A stretch of DNA of 35,768 nucleotides from Paracoccaceae bacterium (GCA_030758115.1 JANREX010000034.1:1-35768); one strand, 5' to 3'. Shown: positions 9,581 to 17,582, counted from the first letter of the stretch. Program-made: numbers and translations. The notes: generated by a model from the sequence alone, not told the origin.

Positions 9581-10121
9581 CGCGTGCAGTTTCGGCGCGC
9601 AGTGCCTCCATCAGATCGGTGAGTGTCTTGATGTAGATCTCTCCGGTCAGATGCCCGTTCTCGTCGAACTGGTCGGCGGTCTGCGCCAGCAACATCTCGG
9701 GGCCCTGCAGGATGCGCGGGCGGAATGCCACCATGCAATTGCGCAGCATCACCTGGGCGCGTTCGCCCCCGGCGCGGCCTGCGGTGGCCGAGAGGATCGC
9801 AACGGGCTTGCCAGGCCAGGGCGACGGCTTGGTCCGGCTGACCCAATCCAGCGCGTTCTTCAGAACCCCGGAAATGCCCTTGTTGTATTCCGGGGTCGAG
9901 ATCAGCACGGCATCCGCCGCAGCGATCTGATCTGCAAGCTTCTGCACGGCGGCCGGGATTCCTTCGGCCTCTTCCAGATCACCATTATAGAGCGGCAGGT
10001 TCAGATCGGCCTCGACATACGCGGCATCGCCGTAAAGGCGCGCCGCCTCGGCCAGAAGCTTGCGGTTGAAGGAACCGGCGCGCAACGAGCCGGAGATTCC
10101 CAGAAGGGTCTGTTGGGGCAT
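9576..10121 (-). CDS. NADPH-dependent FMN reductase family protein
   Basis: The 181-residue protein has the flavodoxin-like fold of the NADPH-dependent FMN reductase family (Pfam FMN_red). The FMN-phosphate loop is GSLRAGSFNRKL near residues 9-20, and the second flavin-binding segment is TPEYNKGISGVLKNALDWVSR. Relatives reduce quinones, azo compounds, chromate or free flavin using NAD(P)H, and form soluble dimers or tetramers. The physiological substrate here is unknown. The start at 10121 (MPQQTLLG) places the beta1 strand directly after the methionine, as in relatives; the longer in-frame extension has no family similarity. It converges on lolA with only 20 bp between the stops and is probably a single-gene transcript. 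Confidence 0.88.
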   Translation of the reverse strand: MPQQTLLGISGSLRAGSFNRKLLAEAARLYGDAAYVEADLNLPLYNGDLEEAEGIPAAVQKLADQIAAADAVLISTPEYNKGISGVLKNALDWVSRTKPSPWPGKPVAILSATAGRAGGERAQVMLRNCMVAFRPRILQGPEMLLAQTADQFDENGHLTGEIYIKTLTDLMEALRAETARG

Positions 10122-10233
10122 GAAGGTCACTTTCTGGTCTGTGGCGGTCACAAGGACACGTAAGACTTTGACGCAGCAGGGCAAGGTGCAGCGATGCACA
10201 AGGCCTGTGACCGCGCGCAAGGCACCATGACGC

Positions 10234-10264
10234 GAAACGCCCCGCCGGGCAGGCGGGGCGTTTC
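10234..10264. terminator. Strong hairpin terminator after the OmpA-family gene
   Basis: A perfect 13-bp stem pairs 10234-10246 with 10252-10264 around a GGGCA loop. The stem core is GCCCCGCC/GGCGGGGC, and its ends are GAAAC and GTTTC, so the leftward transcript has the G/C stem followed by TTT. It lies 27 nt after the stop of the lipoprotein gene. Confidence 0.8.
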
Positions 10265-10290
10265 ATGGTCGGTAAAGATACCTGACGGTC

Positions 10291-10953
10291 TTACTGGTTC
10301 GGAACGATCACGATTTCCACGCGGCGGTTCTGCGCGCGGCCTTCCGGGGTCAGGTTCGATGCGATCGGCTGATCCTCACCCGCGCCAAAGGTGCGGATGC
10401 GGCCGGCCGAGACGCCCGAACCGATCAGAACACCGGCAACCGCGCCGGCGCGCCGCTCGGACAGGGACTGGTTGTAGGCGGCGGTCCCGGTGTTGTCGGT
10501 GTGGCCGACCACCTGGATCGTGGTGTCGGGATAGCTGTTCAGGCTGCTGGCGATGGTCCGCAGATCGCCCTGCAGGTCCGGGCGCAGGGTCGCGCTGTCG
10601 GTGGCGAACAGAATGTCCTGGGGCATGGACACGATCAGCCGGTCACCGGTGTTCGTGATGCGCGCCTGGTTCCCCAGGTCGCGCCGCAGCTCGGCTTCCT
10701 GCTTGTCCAGGTTGTTGCCCACGATGGCACCTGTCCCGGCCCCGAGGATGCCCCCGATCACCGCGCCACGGGCGCGGTTGTCGCTGACGATCGCACCCGT
10801 CGCCGCACCCAGCACACCGCCGAGGACAGCACCCTGGCGGGTGTTGCGGTTGGGATCGTTCGGATCGCCCAATCCGGTCGGTTCCGTACAGGCCGTCACG
10901 GTCACCAGCGAAAGTCCTGCCAGCAGCAGAAGGGGTTTTTGAGCTCGGATCAT
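10291..10953 (-). CDS. OmpA-family lipoprotein with glycine-zipper segment
   Basis: The 220-residue product begins with a lipoprotein signal (MIRAQKPLLLLAGLSLV) and a lipobox VTAC with the lipid-modified Cys at 22. Residues about 48-90 are two glycine-zipper repeats (GAVLGGVLGAATGAIV and GAVIGGILGAGTGAIVGNN), likely to insert in or pack at the membrane. The C-terminal 110 residues are an OmpA domain with GHTDNTG and LSERRA motifs, whose Asp and Arg bind diaminopimelate of peptidoglycan. The layout matches YiaD-type outer-membrane lipoproteins that tether the envelope to the wall. The start at 10953 is supported by GAGAGG a few bases upstream; an in-frame ATG at 10980 would spoil the signal peptide. 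A strong terminator follows. Confidence 0.9.
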   Translation of the reverse strand: MIRAQKPLLLLAGLSLVTVTACTEPTGLGDPNDPNRNTRQGAVLGGVLGAATGAIVSDNRARGAVIGGILGAGTGAIVGNNLDKQEAELRRDLGNQARITNTGDRLIVSMPQDILFATDSATLRPDLQGDLRTIASSLNSYPDTTIQVVGHTDNTGTAAYNQSLSERRAGAVAGVLIGSGVSAGRIRTFGAGEDQPIASNLTPEGRAQNRRVEIVIVPNQ

Positions 10954-11101
10954 TCTATGCCTCTCGATTGCATGCAGCATTTCTGCCTGACAACGTTATA
11001 GCCGAAGCTTTCTTTCCACCCAAGCGGCGCCTGGTCGGGATTGGGCGGGAAATCGCCCATGATCAGGCAGAAGTGATCGCGCAATCCACGTGTGGTGGCG
11101 A

Positions 11102-11968
11102 TCACGCGTCGGTGCGGGCCGCTTCATAGGCCAGCATGGAGCGTTTGACGGGAAGGCCCCAGTGATAGCCGCCAAGCCCGCCGGATTTTCGCAGGGCGCG
11201 GTGGCAGGGGATCAGCCAGCTAACCGGGTTGCGTCCGACCGCCGTGCCCACGGCGCGGACTGCGCGCGGATGGCCCACCGCGCTGGCCAGTTCGGAATAG
11301 GTCGTGACATGTCCCGATGGTATGGCCAGAAGCGCCTCCCAGACCTTGATCTGGAAGGGTGCACCGATCAGGTGCAACGCCGCCTCGCCCTGACCGCCGA
11401 AAGCGGCGGTGACCCAGGGGCGCAGCGCGTCGGGATCCGGCACAAAGGTCGCGGCGGGCCAGCGCGCGGTCATGTCGGCCATGGCCGCATCCCGTCCGGT
11501 TTCCGCGCTGAAGGCCAGGCCGCACAGGCCGCGGGCTGTTCCCATGGCCAGCACCTCACCGAAGGGGCTGTCGAACCAGCCGTGCCGGATCGTCAGGCCT
11601 GCACCGCCCTTGGCGAATTCGCCGGGGCTCATCGCTTCCCAGCGCAGGAACAGATCATGCAGGCGGCTTGATCCTGACAGCCCGGCGCCAAGTGCGGCCT
11701 CAAGCGTGGTCATCCGTTGCGACAGCAGGAACCGCGCATGATCCAGCGCGAGGTATTGCTGATAGCGCTTGGGCGAGACGCCGACCCAGGCGGAAAAAAC
11801 CCGCTGGAAATGCGGCGCACTCATGCCCAGTCTTGCCGCCAGCTCATCCAGCGGCAGGGGCATGTCCGCGCTGTCGATGATGTCGATGGCCCGGCGCATC
11901 ACGTTGTAATGGTAGCTGCCGCTGTCTGCTGGCGCAGCGGCCGGATCGGGGACTGCATGTGCTGTCAT
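11102..11968 (-). CDS. AraC-type HTH / methylated-DNA-protein-cysteine methyltransferase fusion (Ada-like)
   Basis: The 288-residue protein fuses an AraC-type DNA-binding domain (residues about 20-118, with LDELAARLGMSAPHFQRVFSAWVGVSPKRYQQYL) to an O6-alkylguanine-DNA alkyltransferase domain (about 125-285). The acceptor cysteine is Cys255 in the IPCHR motif, and the conserved HTH wing GHVTTYSELASAVGHPRAVRAVG is intact. It should remove methyl groups from O6-methylguanine irreversibly. The N-terminal Ada domain, with the zinc cysteine cluster that senses methylphosphotriesters, is absent. Activation by methylation as in E. coli Ada is therefore not possible in the known way. The gene stands alone between the OmpA and Hint genes, all leftward. 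Confidence 0.92.
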   Translation of the reverse strand: MTAHAVPDPAAAPADSGSYHYNVMRRAIDIIDSADMPLPLDELAARLGMSAPHFQRVFSAWVGVSPKRYQQYLALDHARFLLSQRMTTLEAALGAGLSGSSRLHDLFLRWEAMSPGEFAKGGAGLTIRHGWFDSPFGEVLAMGTARGLCGLAFSAETGRDAAMADMTARWPAATFVPDPDALRPWVTAAFGGQGEAALHLIGAPFQIKVWEALLAIPSGHVTTYSELASAVGHPRAVRAVGTAVGRNPVSWLIPCHRALRKSGGLGGYHWGLPVKRSMLAYEAARTDA

Positions 11969-12074
11969 GGGCCTGGCTTTCCTGTGCTTCGTCCCTGATC
12001 CTAGCGCAGAGCCGCATGCTGCCGCGACCCGAATGTTGCGGTTTCACCGGATCGGGCGCAATGGCGCGCAAGGA

Positions 12075-12728
12075 TCAGGCGGCGAACAGGTCTGTCAGGG
12101 CAAGGTCGCGTGGCATGCTTTGCCGCAACAGGCTGGCCTGATGCCGGGACAGGCTTGGGCGCACCGCCTGGTGCGGTCTGGCAAGAAGGGATTGCGCCGC
12201 CGCGGGCGGCACGTCCTTGCCCAGCCGTCTGACCATATCCGGACAGGTGCTTTCCAGCCAGAGACCGCCAGCCATGATCAGTTCATGGCGTTGCATGATC
12301 AGGTGAAAATAGGTCAGCGGTCCCATGGCGGGATCGGGCCGAGGCGCGCGCCGTCGTGTCAGATCGCCGGGCCGCGCCAGGGCTTCGTCAAACCCGAAGG
12401 TCAATTGGACAAGGGCCGTTCGCAAGAGAACGCGATGACCGGGGGCCAGGCGCAGCTTTTCCCAGGGTTTGATCGTGGTGACGCAATCGCCGGGAAAAAG
12501 CACCACGGGATCGGGCAGAGCGGTGCCGGATGTCGTCAGGCCGCGCTGACGCACGATGGCCAGAACCGGCTGCGCGCCGTTGTCGCGGGTCACCAGCATG
12601 TCGCCGACCGACAGCCATTCGACCGGCAGTTCGCCATCGGCTGTCAGGACGATGGCCCCCGGTCCGATCCCCGATTGCCTGCCGTTGTCCAGCGCACCTG
12701 TCAGGCTGATGGTTGAATCCGCTCTCAT
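12075..12728 (-). CDS. Hint-domain protein (Hint_2 type), probably not self-splicing
   Basis: The 217-residue protein has the Hint_2 outline seen in many Rhodobacterales proteins: GPGAIVLTADGELPVEWLSVGDMLVTRDNG (residues 22-51) and later KLRLAPGHRVLLR with His98-Arg99. Family members usually begin this domain with a Cys-Phe-x-x-Gly-Thr motif whose cysteine is the intein-type nucleophile. Here the aligned residues read Gly-Ile-Gly-Pro-Gly-Ala, so the nucleophile is missing. There is no large N-terminal extein and no signal peptide. The function of such stand-alone Hint proteins is not established. The C-terminal 70 residues are Arg/Leu-rich without a recognised domain. It is divergent from nth. 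Confidence 0.75.
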   Translation of the reverse strand: MRADSTISLTGALDNGRQSGIGPGAIVLTADGELPVEWLSVGDMLVTRDNGAQPVLAIVRQRGLTTSGTALPDPVVLFPGDCVTTIKPWEKLRLAPGHRVLLRTALVQLTFGFDEALARPGDLTRRRAPRPDPAMGPLTYFHLIMQRHELIMAGGLWLESTCPDMVRRLGKDVPPAAAQSLLARPHQAVRPSLSRHQASLLRQSMPRDLALTDLFAA

Positions 12729-12774
12729 TGCGTCCTCGTGTCCTGTTGATTCCCCTCCATGGACTTTGGCGCAG

Positions 12775-12793
12775 TCACGTTAATTGACCGTGA
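12775..12793. promoter_or_regulatory. Dyad in the Hint/nth divergent spacer
   Basis: TCACG (12775-12779) and CGTGA (12789-12793) flank an AT-rich nonamer, TTAATTGAC, in the 157-bp spacer between the divergent Hint and nth genes. It may be a regulator site. The remainder of the spacer shows nothing I can name. Confidence 0.25.
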
Positions 12794-12885
12794 AGCCCGC
12801 GACAAAACCTGCATTGCGCCTGGCATTGGCGATTTAGGTGCAAGCGGCTCTTGTCGGGCAAAGTCTGTCAGGGCATAGACCGGTC

Positions 12886-13530
12886 ATGGTGCAGCAACTC
12901 GGTTATCACGCGCTTCGCGACATCTTTGCCCGCTTCCAGGCGGCAGATCCCGAACCGAAGGGAGAGCTGGAGCATGTCAACGCCTATACGCTGGTGGTCG
13001 CCGTCGCGCTGAGCGCGCAGGCCACCGATGTCGGCGTCAACCGCGCCACCCGCGCGCTGTTCCAGATCGCCGATACGCCGCAGAAGATGCTGGACCTGGG
13101 CGAAGAGGGCCTGATCGAACATATCAAGACCATCGGGCTTTATCGCAACAAGGCCAAGAACGTCATCAAGCTCAGCCGTATCCTTGTGGATGACTATGGC
13201 GGCGAGGTCCCCAATTCCCGTGCCGCGCTGCAATCGCTGCCCGGCGTGGGGCGCAAGACGGCCAATGTCGTGCTGAACATGTGGTGGGGCATGCCTTCGC
13301 AGGCGGTGGATACGCATATCTTCCGTGTCGGCAACCGCACCGGCATCTGTCCGGGCAAGGATGTGAACGCGGTCGAGCGCGCGATCGAAGACAACATCCC
13401 TGCCGATTTCCAGCACCATGCCCATCACTGGCTGATCCTGCATGGCCGCTATACCTGTGTCGCGCGCAAACCCAAATGCAACGCTTGCCTGATCCGTGAT
13501 CTGTGCCAGTACGAGGAGAAGACTCCATGA
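12886..13530 (+). CDS. nth: Endonuclease III
   Basis: The 214-residue enzyme is a bifunctional DNA glycosylase/AP lyase that removes oxidised pyrimidines. The helix-hairpin-helix LPGVGRKTANVVL carries the catalytic Lys124 and is followed by Asp142 in VDTHIFRV; these match Lys120 and Asp138 of the E. coli enzyme. The C-terminus carries the [4Fe-4S] cluster ligands Cys191, Cys198, Cys201 and Cys207 in the classical C-x6-C-x2-C-x5-C spacing. The start at 12886 (MVQQLGYHALRDIFARF) gives the family's usual length; the in-frame upstream extension to 12838 is unlikely. Its stop codon overlaps the start of the kinase gene (ATGA), so the two are translationally coupled. Confidence 0.96.
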   Translation: MVQQLGYHALRDIFARFQAADPEPKGELEHVNAYTLVVAVALSAQATDVGVNRATRALFQIADTPQKMLDLGEEGLIEHIKTIGLYRNKAKNVIKLSRILVDDYGGEVPNSRAALQSLPGVGRKTANVVLNMWWGMPSQAVDTHIFRVGNRTGICPGKDVNAVERAIEDNIPADFQHHAHHWLILHGRYTCVARKPKCNACLIRDLCQYEEKTP

Positions 13531-14513
13531 AGACCTACCAGGTTGTCGGTATCGGCAACGCCATCGTCGATGTCATCAGCCAGTCCGATGATGCTTTCCT
13601 TGATCGGATGGGCATCCAGAAAGGGATCATGCAACTGGTCGAGCAGGAGCGCGGAGAGCTGCTGTACGATGCCATGCAGAACCGGCGGCAGGCGCCCGGC
13701 GGGTCGGTCGCCAACACGCTGGCGGGCCTGGGCAACCTGGGGCTGCAGACCGCTTTCATCGGGCGTGTCCATGACGATGCGCTGGGCCGGTTCTATGCCG
13801 ATGAAATGGCCAAGGGCGGCACGGATTTCGTCAATGACCCGGTAGCGGGGGGCGAGCTGCCCACCTCGCGCAGCATGATCTTCGTCTCGCCCGATGGCGA
13901 GCGGTCGATGAATACCTACCTTGGCATCTCGGCCGAGTTGGGTCCCGATGACGTGCCCGCCGATGTGGCCGGTCAGGCCGCGATCCTGTTCCTTGAGGGC
14001 TACCTCTATGACAAGCCCAAGGGGAAAGAGGCGTTCGAGGCTGCCGCCGCCGCCTGCCGCAAAGGCGGTGGCAAGGCCGGCATCGCCTTGTCCGATCCAT
14101 TCTGCGTTGATCGGCACCGCGCCGATTTCCGGCGTCTGGTCACATCCCTCGACTACGTGATCGGCAATGAGCACGAGTGGAAATCGCTCTATGAGACCGA
14201 CGACCTTGGCGCGGCGCTGGAACAGGCGGCAGCCGAATCCGGTCTGATCGTCTGCACCCGGTCCGGCCATGATGTCGTGCTGGTCGAGGGCGACCAGATG
14301 GTCAGCGTCCCCGTGACCGAGGTGGTGCCGGTCGATGCCACCGGTGCGGGCGATCAGTTCGCGGCAGGCTTTCTTTACGGTCTGGCCACGGGCCAAAGCC
14401 TTGAGGTGTCGGGCCGCATGGGTTGTGTGGCTGCAGCCGAGGTGATCGGTCATTTCGGTGCGCGGCCCGAGGCGGACATGAAGGCGCTGTTCCGGCAGGC
14501 CGGCCTGATCTGA
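13527..14513 (+). CDS. PfkB-family carbohydrate/nucleoside kinase (adenosine kinase-like)
   Basis: The 328-residue protein belongs to the PfkB/ribokinase family. It has the N-terminal GIGNAIVDVI strand, the APGGSVANTLAGLGNLG substrate-binding glycine pair, and the C-terminal PfkB signature 2 DATGAGDQFAAGFLYGL with the catalytic base Asp276. Rhodobacterales relatives are usually annotated adenosine kinase, phosphorylating the 5'-hydroxyl of a nucleoside or sugar with ATP. The exact substrate is not fixed by sequence. Translation starts inside the nth stop codon (ATGA at 13527-13530), and GAGGAG at 13513-13518 is its Shine-Dalgarno within nth. It ends 4 bp from the converging RluA-type gene. 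Confidence 0.88.
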   Translation: MKTYQVVGIGNAIVDVISQSDDAFLDRMGIQKGIMQLVEQERGELLYDAMQNRRQAPGGSVANTLAGLGNLGLQTAFIGRVHDDALGRFYADEMAKGGTDFVNDPVAGGELPTSRSMIFVSPDGERSMNTYLGISAELGPDDVPADVAGQAAILFLEGYLYDKPKGKEAFEAAAAACRKGGGKAGIALSDPFCVDRHRADFRRLVTSLDYVIGNEHEWKSLYETDDLGAALEQAAAESGLIVCTRSGHDVVLVEGDQMVSVPVTEVVPVDATGAGDQFAAGFLYGLATGQSLEVSGRMGCVAAAEVIGHFGARPEADMKALFRQAGLI

Positions 14514-14517
14514 TCCG

Positions 14518-15165
14518 TCAGAACGGTACCGGTGCGCGGAATGTCATGCCGCGCCCGGTTTCGGGGTGATTGAGGCGCAACTCCTCTGCGTGCAGCATCA
14601 GGCGGGCATGATCGCGCGCCGGTCCTGTTGCATAGATCGTATCCCCAAGAATGACATGTCCCAGCGCCAGCATGTGAACACGCAGTTGATGGGTCCGCCC
14701 GGTGCGGGGCATCAGGCGCACACGTGTCGTGCCGTCTTCATGCCGCAAGACGCGCCAATCGGTCATGGCCGGACGGCCCGTGTCATGGCAGACCTTCTGG
14801 CGGGGGCGGTTTTCCCAATCGACGATCAGTGGCAGATCCACGGTACCTTCGCGCGGTTCCAGAAGCCCATCAAGACGCGCCTGATAGGTCTTTTTCGTGC
14901 GCTTTTCCTCGAATTGCATCGACAGGTTGCGCTGGGCATGAGGCGTCAGGGCAAAGACGATCACGCCTGATGTGTCGCGGTCCAGCCGGTGCACCAGCAA
15001 CGCCTGCGGAAAAGCCGCCTGAAGCCGGGTGATCAGGCAATCGGCCAGGTCGGGCCCGCGTCCGGGCACGGACAAAAGCCCCGCAGGCTTGTCCAGAACG
15101 ATGATCTCGTGATCCTCATGCAGGATGTGCAGGGGGTCTGTCGGGGGGCAATATGCGCTGTCCAT
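14518..15165 (-). CDS. RluA-family pseudouridine synthase
   Basis: The 215-residue protein is a single catalytic domain of the RluA family without an S4 RNA-binding domain. It has LDKPAGLLSVPGRG near residues 24-37, the active-site motif HRLDRDTSG with the catalytic Asp62, and RTGRTHQLRVHMLALGHVILGD in the C-terminal half. It isomerises specific uridines in rRNA or tRNA to pseudouridine. The short length and the missing S4 domain fit E. coli RluA (23S rRNA U746 and tRNA U32) more than RluC or RluD, but the site cannot be fixed here. It is the last gene of a leftward cluster, 32 bp after the LysE-type exporter. Confidence 0.9.
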   Translation of the reverse strand: MDSAYCPPTDPLHILHEDHEIIVLDKPAGLLSVPGRGPDLADCLITRLQAAFPQALLVHRLDRDTSGVIVFALTPHAQRNLSMQFEEKRTKKTYQARLDGLLEPREGTVDLPLIVDWENRPRQKVCHDTGRPAMTDWRVLRHEDGTTRVRLMPRTGRTHQLRVHMLALGHVILGDTIYATGPARDHARLMLHAEELRLNHPETGRGMTFRAPVPF

Positions 15166-15197
15166 GCGCCCTCAATTGGCGTATCCGCCCTGCGGGT

Positions 15198-15827
15198 TCA
15201 ACCCCCGGCAGGCGATGACGGCGGCGAGGACAGACCCAGCAGGACCCCATAGACGATGAAGCACAACGCCATCCCGCGCCTGAGCCAGATGTTGAACACC
15301 GCCCCGAGGGCGGCACGGCCCAGCAGCGCGCCAAGCGCGGTATAGGTGCAATAGCTGGCCGCGGTGATCAGAAGCGCGGTTGGAAAGATCGCCCACATCT
15401 GGGCGCTGATCGGCACGTCTGGCTGCACGAACTGGCTGAAGGCGGCGAGGTAGCCCGCCACGCTTTTGGGGTTGATCGTGGCGATCATGAAGGCGCGGGA
15501 ATAGATCGACCCCGGATGCGGCGTGATCGATGGTGCCGGTTTGCCCGCATTCATCCAGCCGCGCAGGCCCAGCCAGATCAGCACGGCCGCACCCGCCAGC
15601 TTGGCGATGCCGAAGGCCTGGGGCGATGCCGCGATCAGGGCCGTCACCCCCAGGGCCGACAGGCACAGGAACAGCGTTGCCTGTGTCAGGATGCCCAGCA
15701 CACCCCAGAGGCTACGGACGAAACCATGCGTCATGCCGTTGGTGATGCAGTTCACGGCATTCGGCCCTGGCGTGGTGACGAAGACCACCCAGAACAGGGC
15801 AAAGACGGTCCAGCCCTCAAAGCTCAT
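15198..15827 (-). CDS. LysE/RhtB-family amino-acid exporter
   Basis: The 209-residue protein is almost entirely hydrophobic, with about five to six predicted membrane helices. It has the LysE-family N-terminal signature TTPGPNAVNCITNGMTHG near residues 18-35, and the mid-protein SRAFMIATINPKS segment, where Asn-Pro-Lys is typical. Relatives (LysE, RhtB, RhtC) export amino acids such as lysine, threonine or homoserine lactone using the proton gradient. The substrate is not predictable. It lies 21 bp after the free-methionine-(R)-sulfoxide reductase gene and is probably in the same transcript, so export of an amino acid related to methionine salvage is conceivable but unsupported. Confidence 0.88.
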   Translation of the reverse strand: MSFEGWTVFALFWVVFVTTPGPNAVNCITNGMTHGFVRSLWGVLGILTQATLFLCLSALGVTALIAASPQAFGIAKLAGAAVLIWLGLRGWMNAGKPAPSITPHPGSIYSRAFMIATINPKSVAGYLAAFSQFVQPDVPISAQMWAIFPTALLITAASYCTYTALGALLGRAALGAVFNIWLRRGMALCFIVYGVLLGLSSPPSSPAGG

Positions 15828-15848
15828 GCGTCACCGGGCCAAGTGCCG

Positions 15849-16307
15849 TCATTCCGCATCGCTGAAGACATCGGCCAGGATGGATTGCAGCGCGCTTGCG
15901 TCTTGCGCTGTAAAGGCGTCGGGTTGGTCGCTGTCGATGTCGAACACGCCCAGCAACTTGCCTGCGGCATTGAACACGGGCAGCACGATTTCCGACCGGG
16001 TCGAGGAAGAACAGGCGATATGGCCGGGAAAAGCCTCGACATCGGCGACAAGCTGGATCTGGCCCGTCCGTGCCGCTGCACCGCACACACCGCGCGAAAA
16101 CGGGATGACCAGGCAGCCGTGACCGCCCTGGTAGGGGCCTATCTTCAACAACTCCGGCGCGGTGACGCGGTAGAACCCGGTCCAGTCGAAGCGGTCGTCG
16201 CTGTGATGCACCTCGCAGGTGACCGTGGCCATGAGCGAGACGGTATCGGTCTCGCCCTCGGTCAGGGCTTTGATCGTGGCGGCAAGGTCCGTGTAATCGA
16301 CAGGCAT
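15849..16307 (-). CDS. msrC: GAF-domain free methionine-(R)-sulfoxide reductase
   Basis: The 152-residue protein is a lone GAF domain with the three catalytic cysteines of fRMsr: Cys65, Cys75 (RGVCGAAA) and Cys99 (HIACSSSTRSEIVLPV). The spacings of 10 and 24 residues equal those of E. coli YebR Cys84, Cys94 and Cys118. It reduces the free R-epimer of methionine sulfoxide in the cytoplasm, with thioredoxin as reductant. The EVHHSDDRFDWTGFYR segment is also typical of the family. I start at 16307 (MPVDYTDLA), the usual start in relatives; an in-frame ATG at 16334 sits inside the upstream hairpin and is unlikely. It is the second gene of the leftward thiolase cluster. Confidence 0.93.
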   Translation of the reverse strand: MPVDYTDLAATIKALTEGETDTVSLMATVTCEVHHSDDRFDWTGFYRVTAPELLKIGPYQGGHGCLVIPFSRGVCGAAARTGQIQLVADVEAFPGHIACSSSTRSEIVLPVFNAAGKLLGVFDIDSDQPDAFTAQDASALQSILADVFSDAE

Positions 16308-16334
16308 GGCGTGGCTTTCATGGACAGGGGGCAT

Positions 16335-16405
16335 GGGGGCTTCCGCCCCCGCCGTCCAACTGCGTTGAACGGCTCCCCCGAGGATATTTCGGGCAAGAAG
16401 AAACC
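16335..16405 (-). repeat. Composite intergenic element: GNRA-loop hairpin plus CCCGAAATATCCTCGGG motif
   Basis: Read leftward after the thiolase stop, the spacer has TTTCTTCTTG, then the small dyad CCCGA-AATATCC-TCGGG (16377-16393), a short variable stretch, and a perfect 6-bp hairpin GGGGGC-GGAA-GCCCCC (16335-16350) with a GNRA-type tetraloop. From memory, very similar composites sit after many genes in Rhodobacteraceae genomes, so I call it a family-specific repeat. It may act as terminator, RNA-processing signal or 3'-end protector. Confidence 0.6.
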
Positions 16406-16409
16406 GGGG

Positions 16410-17582
16410 TCAGACTCTCTCGATCGCGATGGCCGTGCCTTCGCCACCGCCGATGCAGATGGCGGCGATACCGCGTTTGAGGCCCCGTGTTTCCAGCGCG
16501 TTCAGAAGCGTGACCATGATCCGTGCACCCGATGCGCCGATGGGATGGCCCAGCGCACAGGCGCCGCCGTTCACGTTCAGCTTGTCGCGGGGGATGCCCA
16601 TTTCCTGCATGAAGGCCATGGGGACGACGGCAAAGGCCTCGTTCACCTCCCACAGGTCGACGTCATCCACGCTCCAGCCGATGCGCTTGAGCAGCTTTTG
16701 TGCCGCCGGCACGGGGGCGGTGGTGAACAGCCCCGGCGCCTGTGCATGGCTGGCATGGCCCAGGATCCGCGCGCGGATGTTCATGCCTTGCGCCTTTGCC
16801 GCGTCTTCCGAGGCCAGCACGAGGGCTGCGGCCCCGTCCGATATGGACGAGGCATTCGCCGCCGTGACCGTGCCATCCTTGCGGAAGGCGGGCTTGAGCT
16901 GCGGGATCTTCTCGGGCTTCGCCTTGGCGGGCTGCTCATCGGCCTCGACCATGATCTGGCCTGTCCGGGTGGCCAGGGCGACGGGGGCGATTTCGCGCGA
17001 AAAGGCGCCGGACGCCTGCGCCGAGAGGGCGTTCGACAGGGATGCCAGCGCATAGGCGTCCTGCGCTTCACGCGTGAACTGGAAGGTTTCGGCGCAATCC
17101 TCGGCGAAGGTGCCCATCAGGCGCCCCTTGTCATAGGCGTCTTCCAGCCCGTCGAGGAACATGTGGTCGATCACCTGGCCATGGCCGATCCTGGCGCCGC
17201 CACGCATCTGCGGCAGCAGGTAGGGTGCGTTTGACATGCTTTCCATGCCGCCCGCGATCATCGTGTCCGTATGTCCCAGCGCGATCTGGTCGAAAGCGAT
17301 CATCGCGGCCTTCATGCCCGAGCCGCACATCTTGTTGAGCGTGGTGGCGGGCACCTCTTCGCCAAGGCCGCCGGCGAATCCGGCCTGGCGGGCCGGGGCC
17401 TGGCCCTGGCCTGCTGGCAGGACGCAGCCCATCAGGACCTCGTCCACGGTGCCGATTCCCGCATCGGACAGGGCCGCCTTGATCGCGGCGCCACCCAGAA
17501 CGGATGCCTCGATTCCGTTGAACACGCCCTGAAAGCCACCCATCGGGGTGCGTGCGGCCCCTGCGATCACTACGGTTTTCAT
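16410..17582 (-). CDS. Acetyl-CoA acetyltransferase (thiolase)
   Basis: The 390-residue protein is a thiolase with all catalytic residues: nucleophilic Cys86 in NKMCGSGM, His346 in GGACALGHPIGASGAR and Cys376 in CIGGGEG. NEAF is also present. Length and motifs fit the biosynthetic type that condenses two acetyl-CoA to acetoacetyl-CoA, as in ketone-body, polyhydroxybutyrate or ethylmalonyl-CoA routes, but a degradative role is possible. No phaB or other polymer gene is adjacent. AGGGAGA lies about 7 nt before the ATG. It heads a leftward run of four genes; the hairpin element behind it suggests that at least part of the transcription ends or is processed there. Confidence 0.93.
   Translation of the reverse strand: MKTVVIAGAARTPMGGFQGVFNGIEASVLGGAAIKAALSDAGIGTVDEVLMGCVLPAGQGQAPARQAGFAGGLGEEVPATTLNKMCGSGMKAAMIAFDQIALGHTDTMIAGGMESMSNAPYLLPQMRGGARIGHGQVIDHMFLDGLEDAYDKGRLMGTFAEDCAETFQFTREAQDAYALASLSNALSAQASGAFSREIAPVALATRTGQIMVEADEQPAKAKPEKIPQLKPAFRKDGTVTAANASSISDGAAALVLASEDAAKAQGMNIRARILGHASHAQAPGLFTTAPVPAAQKLLKRIGWSVDDVDLWEVNEAFAVVPMAFMQEMGIPRDKLNVNGGACALGHPIGASGARIMVTLLNALETRGLKRGIAAICIGGGEGTAIAIERV

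Noticed and set aside
15516-17234. A 572-codon plus-strand frame across the LysE, fRMsr and thiolase genes
   Set aside because: It spans three well-supported minus-strand genes and their spacers and shows no conserved motif.
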